Positions 44,138-52,278 of a stretch of DNA of 64,000 bases are shown in pieces. Origin of the DNA: JAJPHF01 sp035293805 (GTDB lineage Bacteria; Chloroflexota; UBA6077; JAJPHF01); NCBI GenBank assembly GCA_035293805.1, contig DATGMD010000060.1, positions 333,708 through 397,707 of the forward strand, written 5' to 3'. Made by a program: the position numbers and the translations under genes. Under the pieces are notes generated by a model. It was not told the DNA's origin. It searched no databases and saw only the letters and a program-made list of their open reading frames with translations. Positions within the stretch are counted from its first letter, which is position 1. Every line of letters begins with the position of its first letter.

Positions 44138-44896
44138 ATGAGAGCGAGACGCGAGCTGGACCGTGCGCGGCCGCGCGAGCGGCGCCCGAGCGAGCCGTTG
44201 CTGACGCGCCGGAGCGTCCTGCTGCTGGCGGCGAGCGGTGCCGTAGGCGTGGGCTGGCAGGCGGGCGCGCTGAACCGGTTGCGGGGGCTAATCAGCGGCG
44301 ACCCGGCGGCGCCGGCGGCGCGCGCGGCCGTGGCGGAGCCGACCGCCACGCCCGCGCCCCCGACGCCCGAGCCGACGGCGAGCGCGGCCGGGATCGCGGT
44401 AGCTGGCGGCGAGGCAGCGGCGCAGAGCGCGGTGCTGCCGCCGCTGCCGCCGCGGGAGGGCGGGTTCGTGACGCGCACGCTGCCGCCCTCGCGGCTGATC
44501 ATCCCAGCGATCGATCTGGACTCGAAAGTGGTGCCGCTCGGCACGACGCGCGACCGGGCGGGGAAGCTGGTGTGGGAGACGGTGCCGTTCGCGGTGGGGC
44601 ACCACCAGGGGACGGCGAACCCGGGCGAGCCGGGCAACGTGGTGCTGAGCGGCCACATCAGCAGCCCGCACGAGGGCGCGATCTTCAAGCACCTGCCAGA
44701 AGTGAAGGCCGGCGACGCGATCATCGTGGCGACGGCCCAGCAGCAGTTCCTCTACCGTGTGCGCGACACGCGCGTCGTGACGCCGGCGGCGGTCGAGGTG
44801 ATCCAGCCGACGGCCGAGGCGATCTTGACGCTCCTCACCTGCGTGCCGGACGGCATCTACACCCACCGCCTCGTGGTCCGCGCCGACGCGATCTAA
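44138..44896 (+). CDS. Sortase (transpeptidase)
   Basis: Protein of 252 residues. A basic N-terminus with RRSVLLLAASGAVGVGW forms a membrane anchor (about 25-40); a Pro/Thr-rich linker follows; the sortase domain covers about 115-250. Catalytic residues are visible: His 173 (VVLSGHIS), Cys 225 (TLLTCVPDG) and Arg 234 or 238 (THRLVVRA). The domain start PSRLIIPAIDLDSKVVPLG is typical. Sortases cut LPXTG-like signals and join proteins to the wall or to each other. It lies 50 bases after the FliT-like gene; a sorting-signal protein is encoded at 31104. Confidence 0.92.
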   Translation: MRARRELDRARPRERRPSEPLLTRRSVLLLAASGAVGVGWQAGALNRLRGLISGDPAAPAARAAVAEPTATPAPPTPEPTASAAGIAVAGGEAAAQSAVLPPLPPREGGFVTRTLPPSRLIIPAIDLDSKVVPLGTTRDRAGKLVWETVPFAVGHHQGTANPGEPGNVVLSGHISSPHEGAIFKHLPEVKAGDAIIVATAQQQFLYRVRDTRVVTPAAVEVIQPTAEAILTLLTCVPDGIYTHRLVVRADAI

Positions 44897-45254
44897 CCTC
44901 GCCTAGAGCAGCTTGCGCACAAGGTGAGCAGCCAGCGATTCGTAGGGGCGGGTTTCATGCCCGCCCGCGGCCTGTGGCGCGGAATACGGCAAGCGCCACT
45001 GCCGCCGCCCCCGCATCGGCCGCCCGCTCAGTCTGGCTGCAATCCGCTGTAGGCGCAGCCTCCGCAGCGCGCGGCAAGCGGCGTCCCTACGCCTGTCGCC
45101 GATCTCTTCCGTCTTCCTCTGTGATCTGGCCGTGAGTACTTCCGTCTAACCGGGGTGCGTACCATCGGGTACGGCCTTCGGGATGCGCTGCTCTACAACG
45201 CCGTCCGGTCGCCCCGCATACTGCACTGTGACAGCAGCGATACGGAGGTGCCCC
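44897..45254. other. Repeat-rich intergenic region before flgC
   Basis: 358 bases. It contains GTAGGGGCGGG...CCCGCCC (44942-44966), a common dispersed repeat type, the second copy of the 28-base TGTGGCGCGG repeat (44973-45000), and no gene. A promoter for the flgC-flgE block should lie in the last 100 bases, but no clear hexamer pair is seen. Confidence 0.5.
44973..45000. repeat. 28-base TGTGGCGCGG repeat (copy 2)
   Basis: Differs from the copy at 25945-25972 at 4 positions and keeps the inverted ends TGGCGC/GCGCCA. Confidence 0.6.
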
Positions 45255-45701
45255 ATGAGCGCGCTCAGCGTGATGCGGATCGCCGGCTCCGGGCTAACGG
45301 CCCAACGGCTGCGCATGGACGTGACGGCGAGCAACATCGCGAACGCCGAGGCGACACGGACCGCGGATGGCGGGCCCTACAAGCGGGAGTCGGTGGTGTT
45401 CACGCCACGGCCGGCGGCCGGGGGCCTGCGCCTGCTGTCGACCGCCGGGGCGGGCGGCGCGGCGCCGACGCAGGGCGTGCAGGTGCAGGCGATCGTGCAA
45501 GACCAGTCGCCCCCGCGGGAGGTGCTCGATCCCTCGCACCCCGACGCGGACGCCGACGGCTACGTCGCCTTCCCGAACGTCGATCTCGTCACCGAGATGA
45601 CCGACATGATGTCGGCCAGCCGGGCGTACGAGGCGAACGTCACGATGATCAACGTGGCCAAGAACATGGCCCAGCGCGCCCTCGACATCGGGCGACTCTA
45701 A
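45255..45701 (+). CDS. flgC: Flagellar rod protein FlgC
   Basis: Protein of 148 residues, ATG with GGAGGTG upstream. MSALSVMRIAGSGLTAQRLRMDVTASNIANAEATR at the N-terminus and YVAFPNVDLVTEMTDMMSASRAYEANVTMINVAKNMAQRALDIGRL at the C-terminus are diagnostic. flgB, normally adjacent, lies 6 kb downstream after fliJ. Confidence 0.95.
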   Translation: MSALSVMRIAGSGLTAQRLRMDVTASNIANAEATRTADGGPYKRESVVFTPRPAAGGLRLLSTAGAGGAAPTQGVQVQAIVQDQSPPREVLDPSHPDADADGYVAFPNVDLVTEMTDMMSASRAYEANVTMINVAKNMAQRALDIGRL

Positions 45702-45722
45702 GTACCGCGCGGCGGAGGACCC

Positions 45723-46028
45723 ATGCCTATCAGTCCCGTCCTGACTCCCGTTCCCGGCGCCACGCTGGGCACGCCGACCTACGGCGCCCCGGGCGCGGGC
45801 AAGGCGCTCGACGGCTTCGGCCAGTCGCTGACGCGCGCCGTGGACTCGCTCAACCGCCTCCAGCAGGAGGCCGACGTGGCAGCCGTCCAGCTCGCGGCGG
45901 GCGAGCCGGTCGAGCTGCACGACGTGATGATCGCGCAGGACCAGGCGACGCTGGGCTTCCAGCTCGCCGTGCAGGTCCGCAACAAGCTGGTCGAGGCCTA
46001 CCAAGACGTCATGCGCATGCAGTTGTAG
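45723..46028 (+). CDS. fliE: Flagellar hook-basal body protein FliE
   Basis: Protein of 101 residues, the standard length. LDGFGQSLTRAVDSLNRLQQEADVAAVQLAAGEPVELHDVMIAQDQATLGFQLAVQVRNKLVEAYQDVMRMQL is the FliE pattern. It links the MS-ring and rod. fliF follows after 10 bases. Confidence 0.94.
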   Translation: MPISPVLTPVPGATLGTPTYGAPGAGKALDGFGQSLTRAVDSLNRLQQEADVAAVQLAAGEPVELHDVMIAQDQATLGFQLAVQVRNKLVEAYQDVMRMQL

Positions 46029-46038
46029 GGATTAGTCG

Positions 46039-47682
46039 ATGTCGAACCTGCTGCCTGCACCCATCTCCCCGCTGCTCCGCGACGCGCAAGGCGTCTGGGG
46101 CCGGCTGAGCAGCACCCAGAAGACGGTCCTCGTGGCCGTGGGAATCGGGGTCGTGGCCGTGCTCGGCCTGTTCGCGAACATGGCGCGCACGCCGGAGTAC
46201 GCGGTCGCCTTCTCCGGGCTGCGGGACGACGACGCGGCGGCCATCGTGGCGAAGCTGAAGGACTCGAAGACGCCCTACCAGCTCGCGGACCAGGGCACGA
46301 TCAAGGTGCCGCCGGCGCAGGTGCAGGAAGTGCGGCTCCAGATGGCCGCGCAAGGGCTACCGCAGAAGGGCAGCACCGTGGGGATGGAGCTGTTCAACCA
46401 GCCCCACCTGGGCGTCACGGAGTTCGCGGAGAAGGTGAACTACCAGCGGGCGCTGGAGGGCGAGCTGAGCCGGACGATCGGCCGCCTGGACGCCGTCGAC
46501 AGCGCGCGGGTGCACCTGGTGGTGCCGCAGCCGGCGCTGTTCACGAGCCAGCAGAAGGAGGCGACGGCCTCGGTGGTGCTGCAGCTCAAGCCCGGCCGGC
46601 GGCTGGACCCGAGCCAGATCCAGGGCATCAGCTCGCTCGTCGCGAGCAGCGTCGAGGGGCTGAAGCCGGCCAACGTGACGATCATGGACTCCGCGGGCGC
46701 GACGCTCTCCGACGGGCGTGGCGGCGCGGACGGCGCGCGGCAGATGGGCAGCCGCGCGGACGTGCAGCGCAGCCTGGAGGACCGGCTGGAGGGCGACATC
46801 CGAGCGATGCTCACGCGCGTGGTCGGCCCCGACCGCTCCCTCGTGCGGGTGAGCGCCGACCTGAACTGGGACCAGTACGAGGCGAACACGGAGACGTACT
46901 CGCCGGACCAGAAGGCGCCGCAGGTCCGCACCGAGCGGAAGGTGACCGAGACGCAGTCGTCGGCCAACGGCCAGGTGGGCGGCGTGCCCGGCGCGGACAG
47001 CAACGTCCCCACCTACGGCCCGACGACGGCCAACGGGGCCGGCGGGGCGCAGAGCCAGCGGCAGGACACGACGACGACCTACGAGTTGTCGAAGACCGTG
47101 GAGAAGCTGGTGCGCGCGCCCGGCGGGATCCGCCGGCTGTCGGTGGCCGTGGCGCTGGACAGCGACGTGGTGAACGACGCGGACCAGGCTGATGCCATCA
47201 GCAAGCTGGTGGCGACGGCGGCGGGGCTGGACACGCAGCGCGGCGACGTGGTGACGCTGACCAGCCTGCCGTTTAGCTCGCTGAACGAGCGGCGGGTGGG
47301 CGAGAGCCCGGAGGACGCGCGGACGCGCGAGTTCGTGGTGACGGTGGCGCGGCTGCTGGCGATGGCGCTCGGCCCGCTGCTGGTGAGCCTGGTGCTGTGG
47401 CGCATCCTGAAGCGCGACAAGCGCGCCGCGGGCGGGCCGGTCATCAGCGTGGCGCCGCTGTCGGTGGACGAGGCGCACTTGCTGGAGGCCGGGCACACGG
47501 CGGAGCTGCCGCTGGGCGAGCAGCGGCGGCGCCTGCAAGGCGGCCCGACCGCCCTGCCGCAGCTCAGCGACGAAGAGCGCGAGCAGGTCCGCATGCAGGA
47601 AGAGCTGACCGAGATCGCCAAGAACGAGCCCGTGGCGGTGGCGCAGCTCGTCCGCACGTGGCTCCAGGAGGACCGGAAGTAG
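46039..47682 (+). CDS. fliF: Flagellar MS-ring protein FliF
   Basis: Protein of 547 residues. The first helix (QKTVLVAVGIGVVAVLGLFANM) is followed by YscJ-type ring domains (YAVAFSGLRDDDAAAIVAKLKDSKTPYQLADQGTIKVPPAQVQEVRLQMAAQGLPQ, LVVPQPALFTSQQKEATASVVLQL). A second helix (about 435-455) comes before the C-terminal tail, which binds FliG. Complete by length and domains. Confidence 0.96.
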   Translation: MSNLLPAPISPLLRDAQGVWGRLSSTQKTVLVAVGIGVVAVLGLFANMARTPEYAVAFSGLRDDDAAAIVAKLKDSKTPYQLADQGTIKVPPAQVQEVRLQMAAQGLPQKGSTVGMELFNQPHLGVTEFAEKVNYQRALEGELSRTIGRLDAVDSARVHLVVPQPALFTSQQKEATASVVLQLKPGRRLDPSQIQGISSLVASSVEGLKPANVTIMDSAGATLSDGRGGADGARQMGSRADVQRSLEDRLEGDIRAMLTRVVGPDRSLVRVSADLNWDQYEANTETYSPDQKAPQVRTERKVTETQSSANGQVGGVPGADSNVPTYGPTTANGAGGAQSQRQDTTTTYELSKTVEKLVRAPGGIRRLSVAVALDSDVVNDADQADAISKLVATAAGLDTQRGDVVTLTSLPFSSLNERRVGESPEDARTREFVVTVARLLAMALGPLLVSLVLWRILKRDKRAAGGPVISVAPLSVDEAHLLEAGHTAELPLGEQRRRLQGGPTALPQLSDEEREQVRMQEELTEIAKNEPVAVAQLVRTWLQEDRK

Positions 47683-47684
47683 CG

Positions 47685-48686
47685 ATGGCCACCAAGCTGA
47701 AGGGCAAGCAGAAGGCCGCGGTCCTGCTGATCGCGATGGGGCCGGAGGCGTCGTCGGCGGTGCTCAAGCAGCTCCGCGAGCCGGAGATCGAGCAGCTGAC
47801 CCTCGAGATCCTGTCCATGGACCAGGTGTCGGACGACGTGAGCCGCGAGGTGCTGACCGAGGGCCACCAGATGGCGCTGGCCAGCCGGTTCCTCAGCTCG
47901 GGCGGCTTCGGCTACGCGCAGGAGATGCTCGGCCGGGCGCTGGGCAACGAGAAGGCGGCGGAGATCATCAGCCGCCTGGCGGCGAACCTCCAGCCGCACC
48001 ACTTCGACTTCCTGAAGGACACCGACCCGGCGCAGCTCGCCACGTTCATCCAGGAGGAGCACCCGCAGGCGATCGCGCTGATCCTGGCGCACCTGCCGGC
48101 GGCGACGGCGTCGCGGGTGCTGGCGCACCTGCCGGCGGAGCTGCAGGCCGACGTGGCGATGCGCATCGCTACCATGGAGCGCACGCTGCCCGAGGTGATC
48201 GAGGGCGTCGAGCAGGTGCTGCGCCAGCGGCTCGCCCGCGTGGTCTTCAGCGAGACGTCGCAGGCGGGCGGGCTGGACTCGCTGGTGAAGATCCTGGGCA
48301 ACGTGGACCGCAGCACCGAGCGCAGCGTGCTCGAGTACCTCGACCAGCACAACGCCGACCTGGCCGGCGAGGTGCGCAAGCTCATGTTCGCCTTCGACAA
48401 CCTGATTCAGCTCGACGACCAGGCCCTGCAGCGCATCCTGCGCGACGTGGACGCTCGCGACCTGCCGCTGGCGCTGCGCGGCGCTCCCGAGGAGCTGCGC
48501 GAGCGGATTTTCAAGAACGTGTCGGCGCGCGCCGCCGAGATGCTGCGCGAGGACATGGCCGTGGCGGGCCAGGTGCGCCGCCGCCAGGTGGAGGAGGCGC
48601 AGCAGCGGATCGTGACCATTGCGCGCCGCCTGGAAGAGGCCGGCGAGATCGTGATCCAGCGCGGAGGCGACGATGTCCTTGTGTAG
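47685..48686 (+). CDS. fliG: Flagellar motor switch protein FliG
   Basis: Protein of 333 residues, ATG two bases after the fliF stop. Contains GKQKAAVLLIAMGPEASSAVLKQLREPEIEQLTLEI at the start, EEHPQAIALILAHLPAATASRVLAHLP (the EHPQ motif) in the middle domain and FDNLIQLDDQALQRILRDVDARDLPLALRGAPEELRERIFKNVSARAAEMLREDM in the torque domain. Overlaps fliH by 14 bases. Confidence 0.96.
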   Translation: MATKLKGKQKAAVLLIAMGPEASSAVLKQLREPEIEQLTLEILSMDQVSDDVSREVLTEGHQMALASRFLSSGGFGYAQEMLGRALGNEKAAEIISRLAANLQPHHFDFLKDTDPAQLATFIQEEHPQAIALILAHLPAATASRVLAHLPAELQADVAMRIATMERTLPEVIEGVEQVLRQRLARVVFSETSQAGGLDSLVKILGNVDRSTERSVLEYLDQHNADLAGEVRKLMFAFDNLIQLDDQALQRILRDVDARDLPLALRGAPEELRERIFKNVSARAAEMLREDMAVAGQVRRRQVEEAQQRIVTIARRLEEAGEIVIQRGGDDVLV

Positions 48687-49413
48687 CGACGTGCGGCCGT
48701 ACGTGTTCGGCCCGCTGGGGATCGGGCGCGACGACTCGCGCCCCCGCGGCGACGAATCCTGCGGGACCGATCACTTGCGCCCCTGGTCTGCCGACGGGTT
48801 CCCCGACGCGCCCGACGTGCTGGGGATGGCGAGCCCGGTGCCGCTGGCCGCCGCGACGGTGCCGGCGCCCGAGCCCGAGCCGGCGCCCGCGCCGCCCGAC
48901 ACGGCGGCCATCGCGGCCGCGGCCTGGGACGCGGGGCTGGAAGAGGGCTACCAGGAGGGGCTCCGGCGGGCGGCCGCGGAGCAAGCCGCGGCCACCGAGC
49001 GGCTCGCCGCGCTGGCTGACACGGCCGTCACCGACGCGCACCAGTTCGCCCGCGCGCTGGAGCAGCAGCTCGTGGAGCTGGCGCTGGCCGTGGCCGCCAA
49101 AGTGATTGCGCGTGAGGTCGCGAGTGACCCGACGCTGGTGGTCGGCGTCGTGCGCGACACGCTGGCCGAGCTGCAGGACGCCACCGTCGCGCGCCTGCGG
49201 GTGCATCCGGACGATCACGCCGTCGTCGCGCCGCACTGGGAGCGACTGCGCCAGCAGCGCGGCGCCGAGCAGGGCCAGCTGGTGGCCGACGAGCGGGTGC
49301 AGCGCGGCGGCTGCGTCGTAGAGACGGCGGTCGGGCGCGTGGACGCCCAGCTCGACACGCGGCTGGCGCAGGTCGCCGAGACCTTCGCGGCCGTCCGGGA
49401 GGGGACGCTGTGA
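48673..49413 (+). CDS. fliH: Flagellar export ATPase regulator FliH
   Basis: Protein of 246 residues. An acidic Pro/Ala-rich N-terminus is followed by a helix with GxxxG-like spacing (WDAGLEEGYQEGLRRAA) and the FliH/SctL C-terminal domain (ELALAVAAKVIAREVASDPTLVVGVVRDTLAEL, RLRVHPDDHAVV, CVVETAVGRVDAQLDTRLAQV). It ties FliI to the C-ring. Start inside fliG and stop overlapping fliI (GTGA) indicate tight coupling. Confidence 0.88.
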   Translation: MSLCSDVRPYVFGPLGIGRDDSRPRGDESCGTDHLRPWSADGFPDAPDVLGMASPVPLAAATVPAPEPEPAPAPPDTAAIAAAAWDAGLEEGYQEGLRRAAAEQAAATERLAALADTAVTDAHQFARALEQQLVELALAVAAKVIAREVASDPTLVVGVVRDTLAELQDATVARLRVHPDDHAVVAPHWERLRQQRGAEQGQLVADERVQRGGCVVETAVGRVDAQLDTRLAQVAETFAAVREGTL

Positions 49414-50747
49414 GCGCCGCGCTCTGCGATCTGGCGCGCTACCAGACGGCGCTGCGCCAGCACTCGACGCTGCGCTTCCAGGGCCGTGTGGCCCAGGTCA
49501 TCGGGCTGTCGATCGAGGTCGAGGGCTTGCGGCTGGCGGTGGGCGACGTCTGTACGATCCACCCCGACGCCGACGGGCCGTATTTCAGCGCCGAGGTCGT
49601 GGGCTTCCGCGACGATCGCCTGATCGTGATGCCGTTCTCGGAGACGCACGGCGTCCGGCCCGGCAGCGCGGTGTTCCCGCGCGGCCACGGCTTCAACGTG
49701 CCGGTCGGGCCGTCGCTGCTCGGCCGCGTGCTGAACGGCCTGGGTCAGCCGATCGACGGCCGCGGCCCGCTCGGCACCGTGGAGCAGTACCCGATCGTCA
49801 ACCGGCCGCCCGATCCGCTCACCCGCCAGCCGATCCGCGAGCCGCTCAGCCTGGGCATCCGTGCGCTCGACGGACTGCTGACCTGCGGCAAGGGGCAGCG
49901 GCTGGGCATCTTCGCGGGCAGCGGCGTCGGCAAGAGCACCACGCTCGGCATGATCGCGCGCAACACGCAAGCCGACGTGAACGTGGTCGCGCTGATCGGC
50001 GAGCGCGGGCGCGAGGTGCAGGAGTTCATCGACCGCGACCTCGGCCCGGCGGGCCTCGCGCGCTCGGTGGTCGTCGTCTCCACCAGCGACCAACCAGCGT
50101 TACAGCGAATCAAGGCCGCTTGGATAGCCACCGCGGTAGCCGAGTACTTTCGCGACCAGGGCCTGCACGTCACACTGATGATGGACTCCGTCACGCGCTG
50201 GGCGATGGCGCAGCGCGAGATCGGGCTGACGGTGGGCGAGCCGCCCGTCGTGAAGGGCTATCCGCCGTCGGTGTTCGCGCTGCTCCCAAAGCTGCTCGAG
50301 CGCGCGGGCACCGGCGAGCACGGGACGATCACGGGGCTGTACACCGTGCTGGTGGACGGGGACGACGTGACGGAGCCGATCGCCGACGCCGCGCGCAGCA
50401 TTCTCGACGGCCACGTGTGGCTCAGCCGCAAGCTGGCGCACGAGAACCACTACCCGGCCATCGACGTGCTGGGTAGCGTGAGCCGCTGCATGTCGGGGCT
50501 GGCCGACGCGGCGCACCGGCGCGCCGCGAGCCGCCTGCGCGACGCGCTGGCCACCTACCACAACTCGGAAGACCTGATCAGCATCGGCGCCTACGCGGCC
50601 GGCACGAACCCGGCGCTGGACGAGGCGATTGCGCTCATGCCAAGCATCCTGGCGTTCCTGCGCCAGGACGCGACCGAGCCGAGCACCTACGCCGAGACGC
50701 TGAGCGCGCTGTACGCGCTCTTCCCGGAGACGAACGATGGCCACTGA
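49410..50747 (+). CDS. fliI: Flagellum-specific ATPase FliI
   Basis: Protein of 445 residues, GTG start. Walker A lies in GIFAGSGVGKSTTLG, Walker B in VTLMMDSVTRWAMAQREIGL, and the family region GEPPVVKGYPPSVFALLPKLLERAG follows. F1-beta-like hexameric ATPase that energises export. Overlaps fliJ by 11 bases. Confidence 0.97.
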   Translation: MSAALCDLARYQTALRQHSTLRFQGRVAQVIGLSIEVEGLRLAVGDVCTIHPDADGPYFSAEVVGFRDDRLIVMPFSETHGVRPGSAVFPRGHGFNVPVGPSLLGRVLNGLGQPIDGRGPLGTVEQYPIVNRPPDPLTRQPIREPLSLGIRALDGLLTCGKGQRLGIFAGSGVGKSTTLGMIARNTQADVNVVALIGERGREVQEFIDRDLGPAGLARSVVVVSTSDQPALQRIKAAWIATAVAEYFRDQGLHVTLMMDSVTRWAMAQREIGLTVGEPPVVKGYPPSVFALLPKLLERAGTGEHGTITGLYTVLVDGDDVTEPIADAARSILDGHVWLSRKLAHENHYPAIDVLGSVSRCMSGLADAAHRRAASRLRDALATYHNSEDLISIGAYAAGTNPALDEAIALMPSILAFLRQDATEPSTYAETLSALYALFPETNDGH

Positions 50748-51186
50748 GTTCCGCCTGCAGAGCATCCTCGACTTCCGCACCAAGCTCGCCGACCGTCTGC
50801 GCCTGGAGCTGTCGGCGCTGCAGATGCGCTGCCAGGAGGAGGAGGGGCGCCTGGACGGGCTGCGCCTCGCCGAGCAGGCCGCCCTGACCCAGCTTGCCAC
50901 GCCGAAGGACGCCGCGCTGGCGCTGCACGACGTGGTGCAGGTCGTGGACCACCTGGACCGGCTGCGCGAGCGGATCGCTGAGCAGGCGCAGGTCGTGCGC
51001 CAGCTCACGGCCGAGGTGGACCGGCAGCGCGAGCGGGTGCTGGTCGCCACGCAGGAGCAAAAGGCGCTGGAGAAGCTGCGCGAGCGGCATCTGGCGGAAG
51101 CGGCGCAGGCAGCCCGGCGGCTGGAGCGGGTCGAGGCGAGCGAGATCGCCATGCTGCAGTTCCGCCGCGCGGGGGCGGTGTCGTGA
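50737..51186 (+). CDS. fliJ: Flagellar export protein FliJ
   Basis: Protein of 149 residues, one long antiparallel coiled coil. FRLQSILDFRTKLADRLRLELSALQMRCQEEEGRL fits FliJ. It acts as the central stalk of the FliI hexamer. The position between fliI and the transglycosylase gene supports the call; sequence is naturally low in conservation. Confidence 0.88.
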   Translation: MATEFRLQSILDFRTKLADRLRLELSALQMRCQEEEGRLDGLRLAEQAALTQLATPKDAALALHDVVQVVDHLDRLRERIAEQAQVVRQLTAEVDRQRERVLVATQEQKALEKLRERHLAEAAQAARRLERVEASEIAMLQFRRAGAVS

Positions 51187-51833
51187 GCGTGGACCCGACG
51201 CCGGCCGCGCCGAGCTTCGGCGGCCCGACGGCCGGCCAGAGCCTTGACGTCTGGCAGCGTGGCGCGCCGGCGCGCGGCACGACGGCGCGCGCGCTGGCGA
51301 TGCTGCTGAAGATGCAGGCGCTCGCGGGCGACGGCAGCTTCGCGGGCGCGCTTGCCAGCGCGCAGCGGAGCGGCCGGATGGCGGCCAGCGCGCGGGGCGC
51401 GAGCGCCGCCGCGGCGGTCCCGGGACAGTACGGCAGCCTGATCGCCGACGCGGCGCGGAAGCACGGGGTCGATCCGGCGCTGCTCGCGGGCGTGATCGAG
51501 GCGGAATCGGGGTTCAACGCGCAGGCAGTGTCGGCGGCGGGTGCTCAGGGGCTGATGCAGCTCATGCCGAGCACCGCTCGCGGCCTCGGCGTGACCGACG
51601 CGCTGGACCCGACCCAGAACGTGATGGGCGGCGCCAAGCTGCTCCGACAACTGCTGGACCGCTACCACGGCGACACGCGGCTGGCGCTGGCGGCCTACAA
51701 CGCGGGCCCCGGCGCGGTCGACCAGCATGGCGGCGTGCCGCCCTACGCCGAGACGCAGCGGTACGTGCCGAAGGTGCTGGCCGCGGCCGCGCGCTACCGT
51801 CAGGGCCAGGGCGAGATTCCCCCACTCGGATAA
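51183..51833 (+). CDS. Lytic transglycosylase (SLT domain), putative rod-associated muramidase
   Basis: Protein of 216 residues, GTG start overlapping fliJ. The C-terminal SLT domain (about 80-210) has IEAESGFNAQAVSAAGAQGLMQLMPSTARGLG with catalytic Glu 108, and LALAAYNAGPGAVD. The N-terminal 75 residues lack a Sec signal, which suggests export through the flagellar apparatus. It probably cuts peptidoglycan to let the rod through, as FlgJ does elsewhere; no flgJ is seen in the window. flgB follows. Confidence 0.9.
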   Translation: MSVDPTPAAPSFGGPTAGQSLDVWQRGAPARGTTARALAMLLKMQALAGDGSFAGALASAQRSGRMAASARGASAAAAVPGQYGSLIADAARKHGVDPALLAGVIEAESGFNAQAVSAAGAQGLMQLMPSTARGLGVTDALDPTQNVMGGAKLLRQLLDRYHGDTRLALAAYNAGPGAVDQHGGVPPYAETQRYVPKVLAAAARYRQGQGEIPPLG

Positions 51834-51870
51834 TCGGCACCCGCCCCCCGCTTGTTGAGGAGGCACGCAC

Positions 51871-52278
51871 ATGGAGATCGCGACCAGCAGCAGCGACCGG
51901 CTCATTCAGGCCGCGCTCAACGGCCTGTCGGCGCGGCAGCGCGTCATCGCCGACAACGTGGCGAACGTCGATACGCCCGGCTTCAAGGCGTCGCACGTGG
52001 ATTTCGAGACGGCGCTCAAGCGCGCGCAGGGCGGCGATCCGTCGCTGCGCCTGCTGGGCTATCGCGGCGACGGCCGCTGGCAGGCGCCCGACGCCAGCAG
52101 CCTGGAGCCGACCGTGACCGTCGACCGCAGCACGCGCCGCGAGGACGGCAACAACGTCGACGTCGATCAGCAGATGCTGGAGATGGCCGACGCCAACATC
52201 ACCTACAACGCGCTGTCGACCCTGACGAGCGCGCGCTTCGGCATCCTGCGGACGGTGATCAACGAGGGGCGGCGCTAG
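51871..52278 (+). CDS. flgB: Flagellar rod protein FlgB
   Basis: Protein of 135 residues with SSDRLIQAALNGLSARQRVIADNVANVDTPGFKASHVDFETALKRA and VDVDQQMLEMADANITYNALSTLTSARFGILRTVINEG, both diagnostic for FlgB. It sits between the transglycosylase and the C39-like gene instead of beside flgC. Confidence 0.94.
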   Translation: MEIATSSSDRLIQAALNGLSARQRVIADNVANVDTPGFKASHVDFETALKRAQGGDPSLRLLGYRGDGRWQAPDASSLEPTVTVDRSTRREDGNNVDVDQQMLEMADANITYNALSTLTSARFGILRTVINEGRR

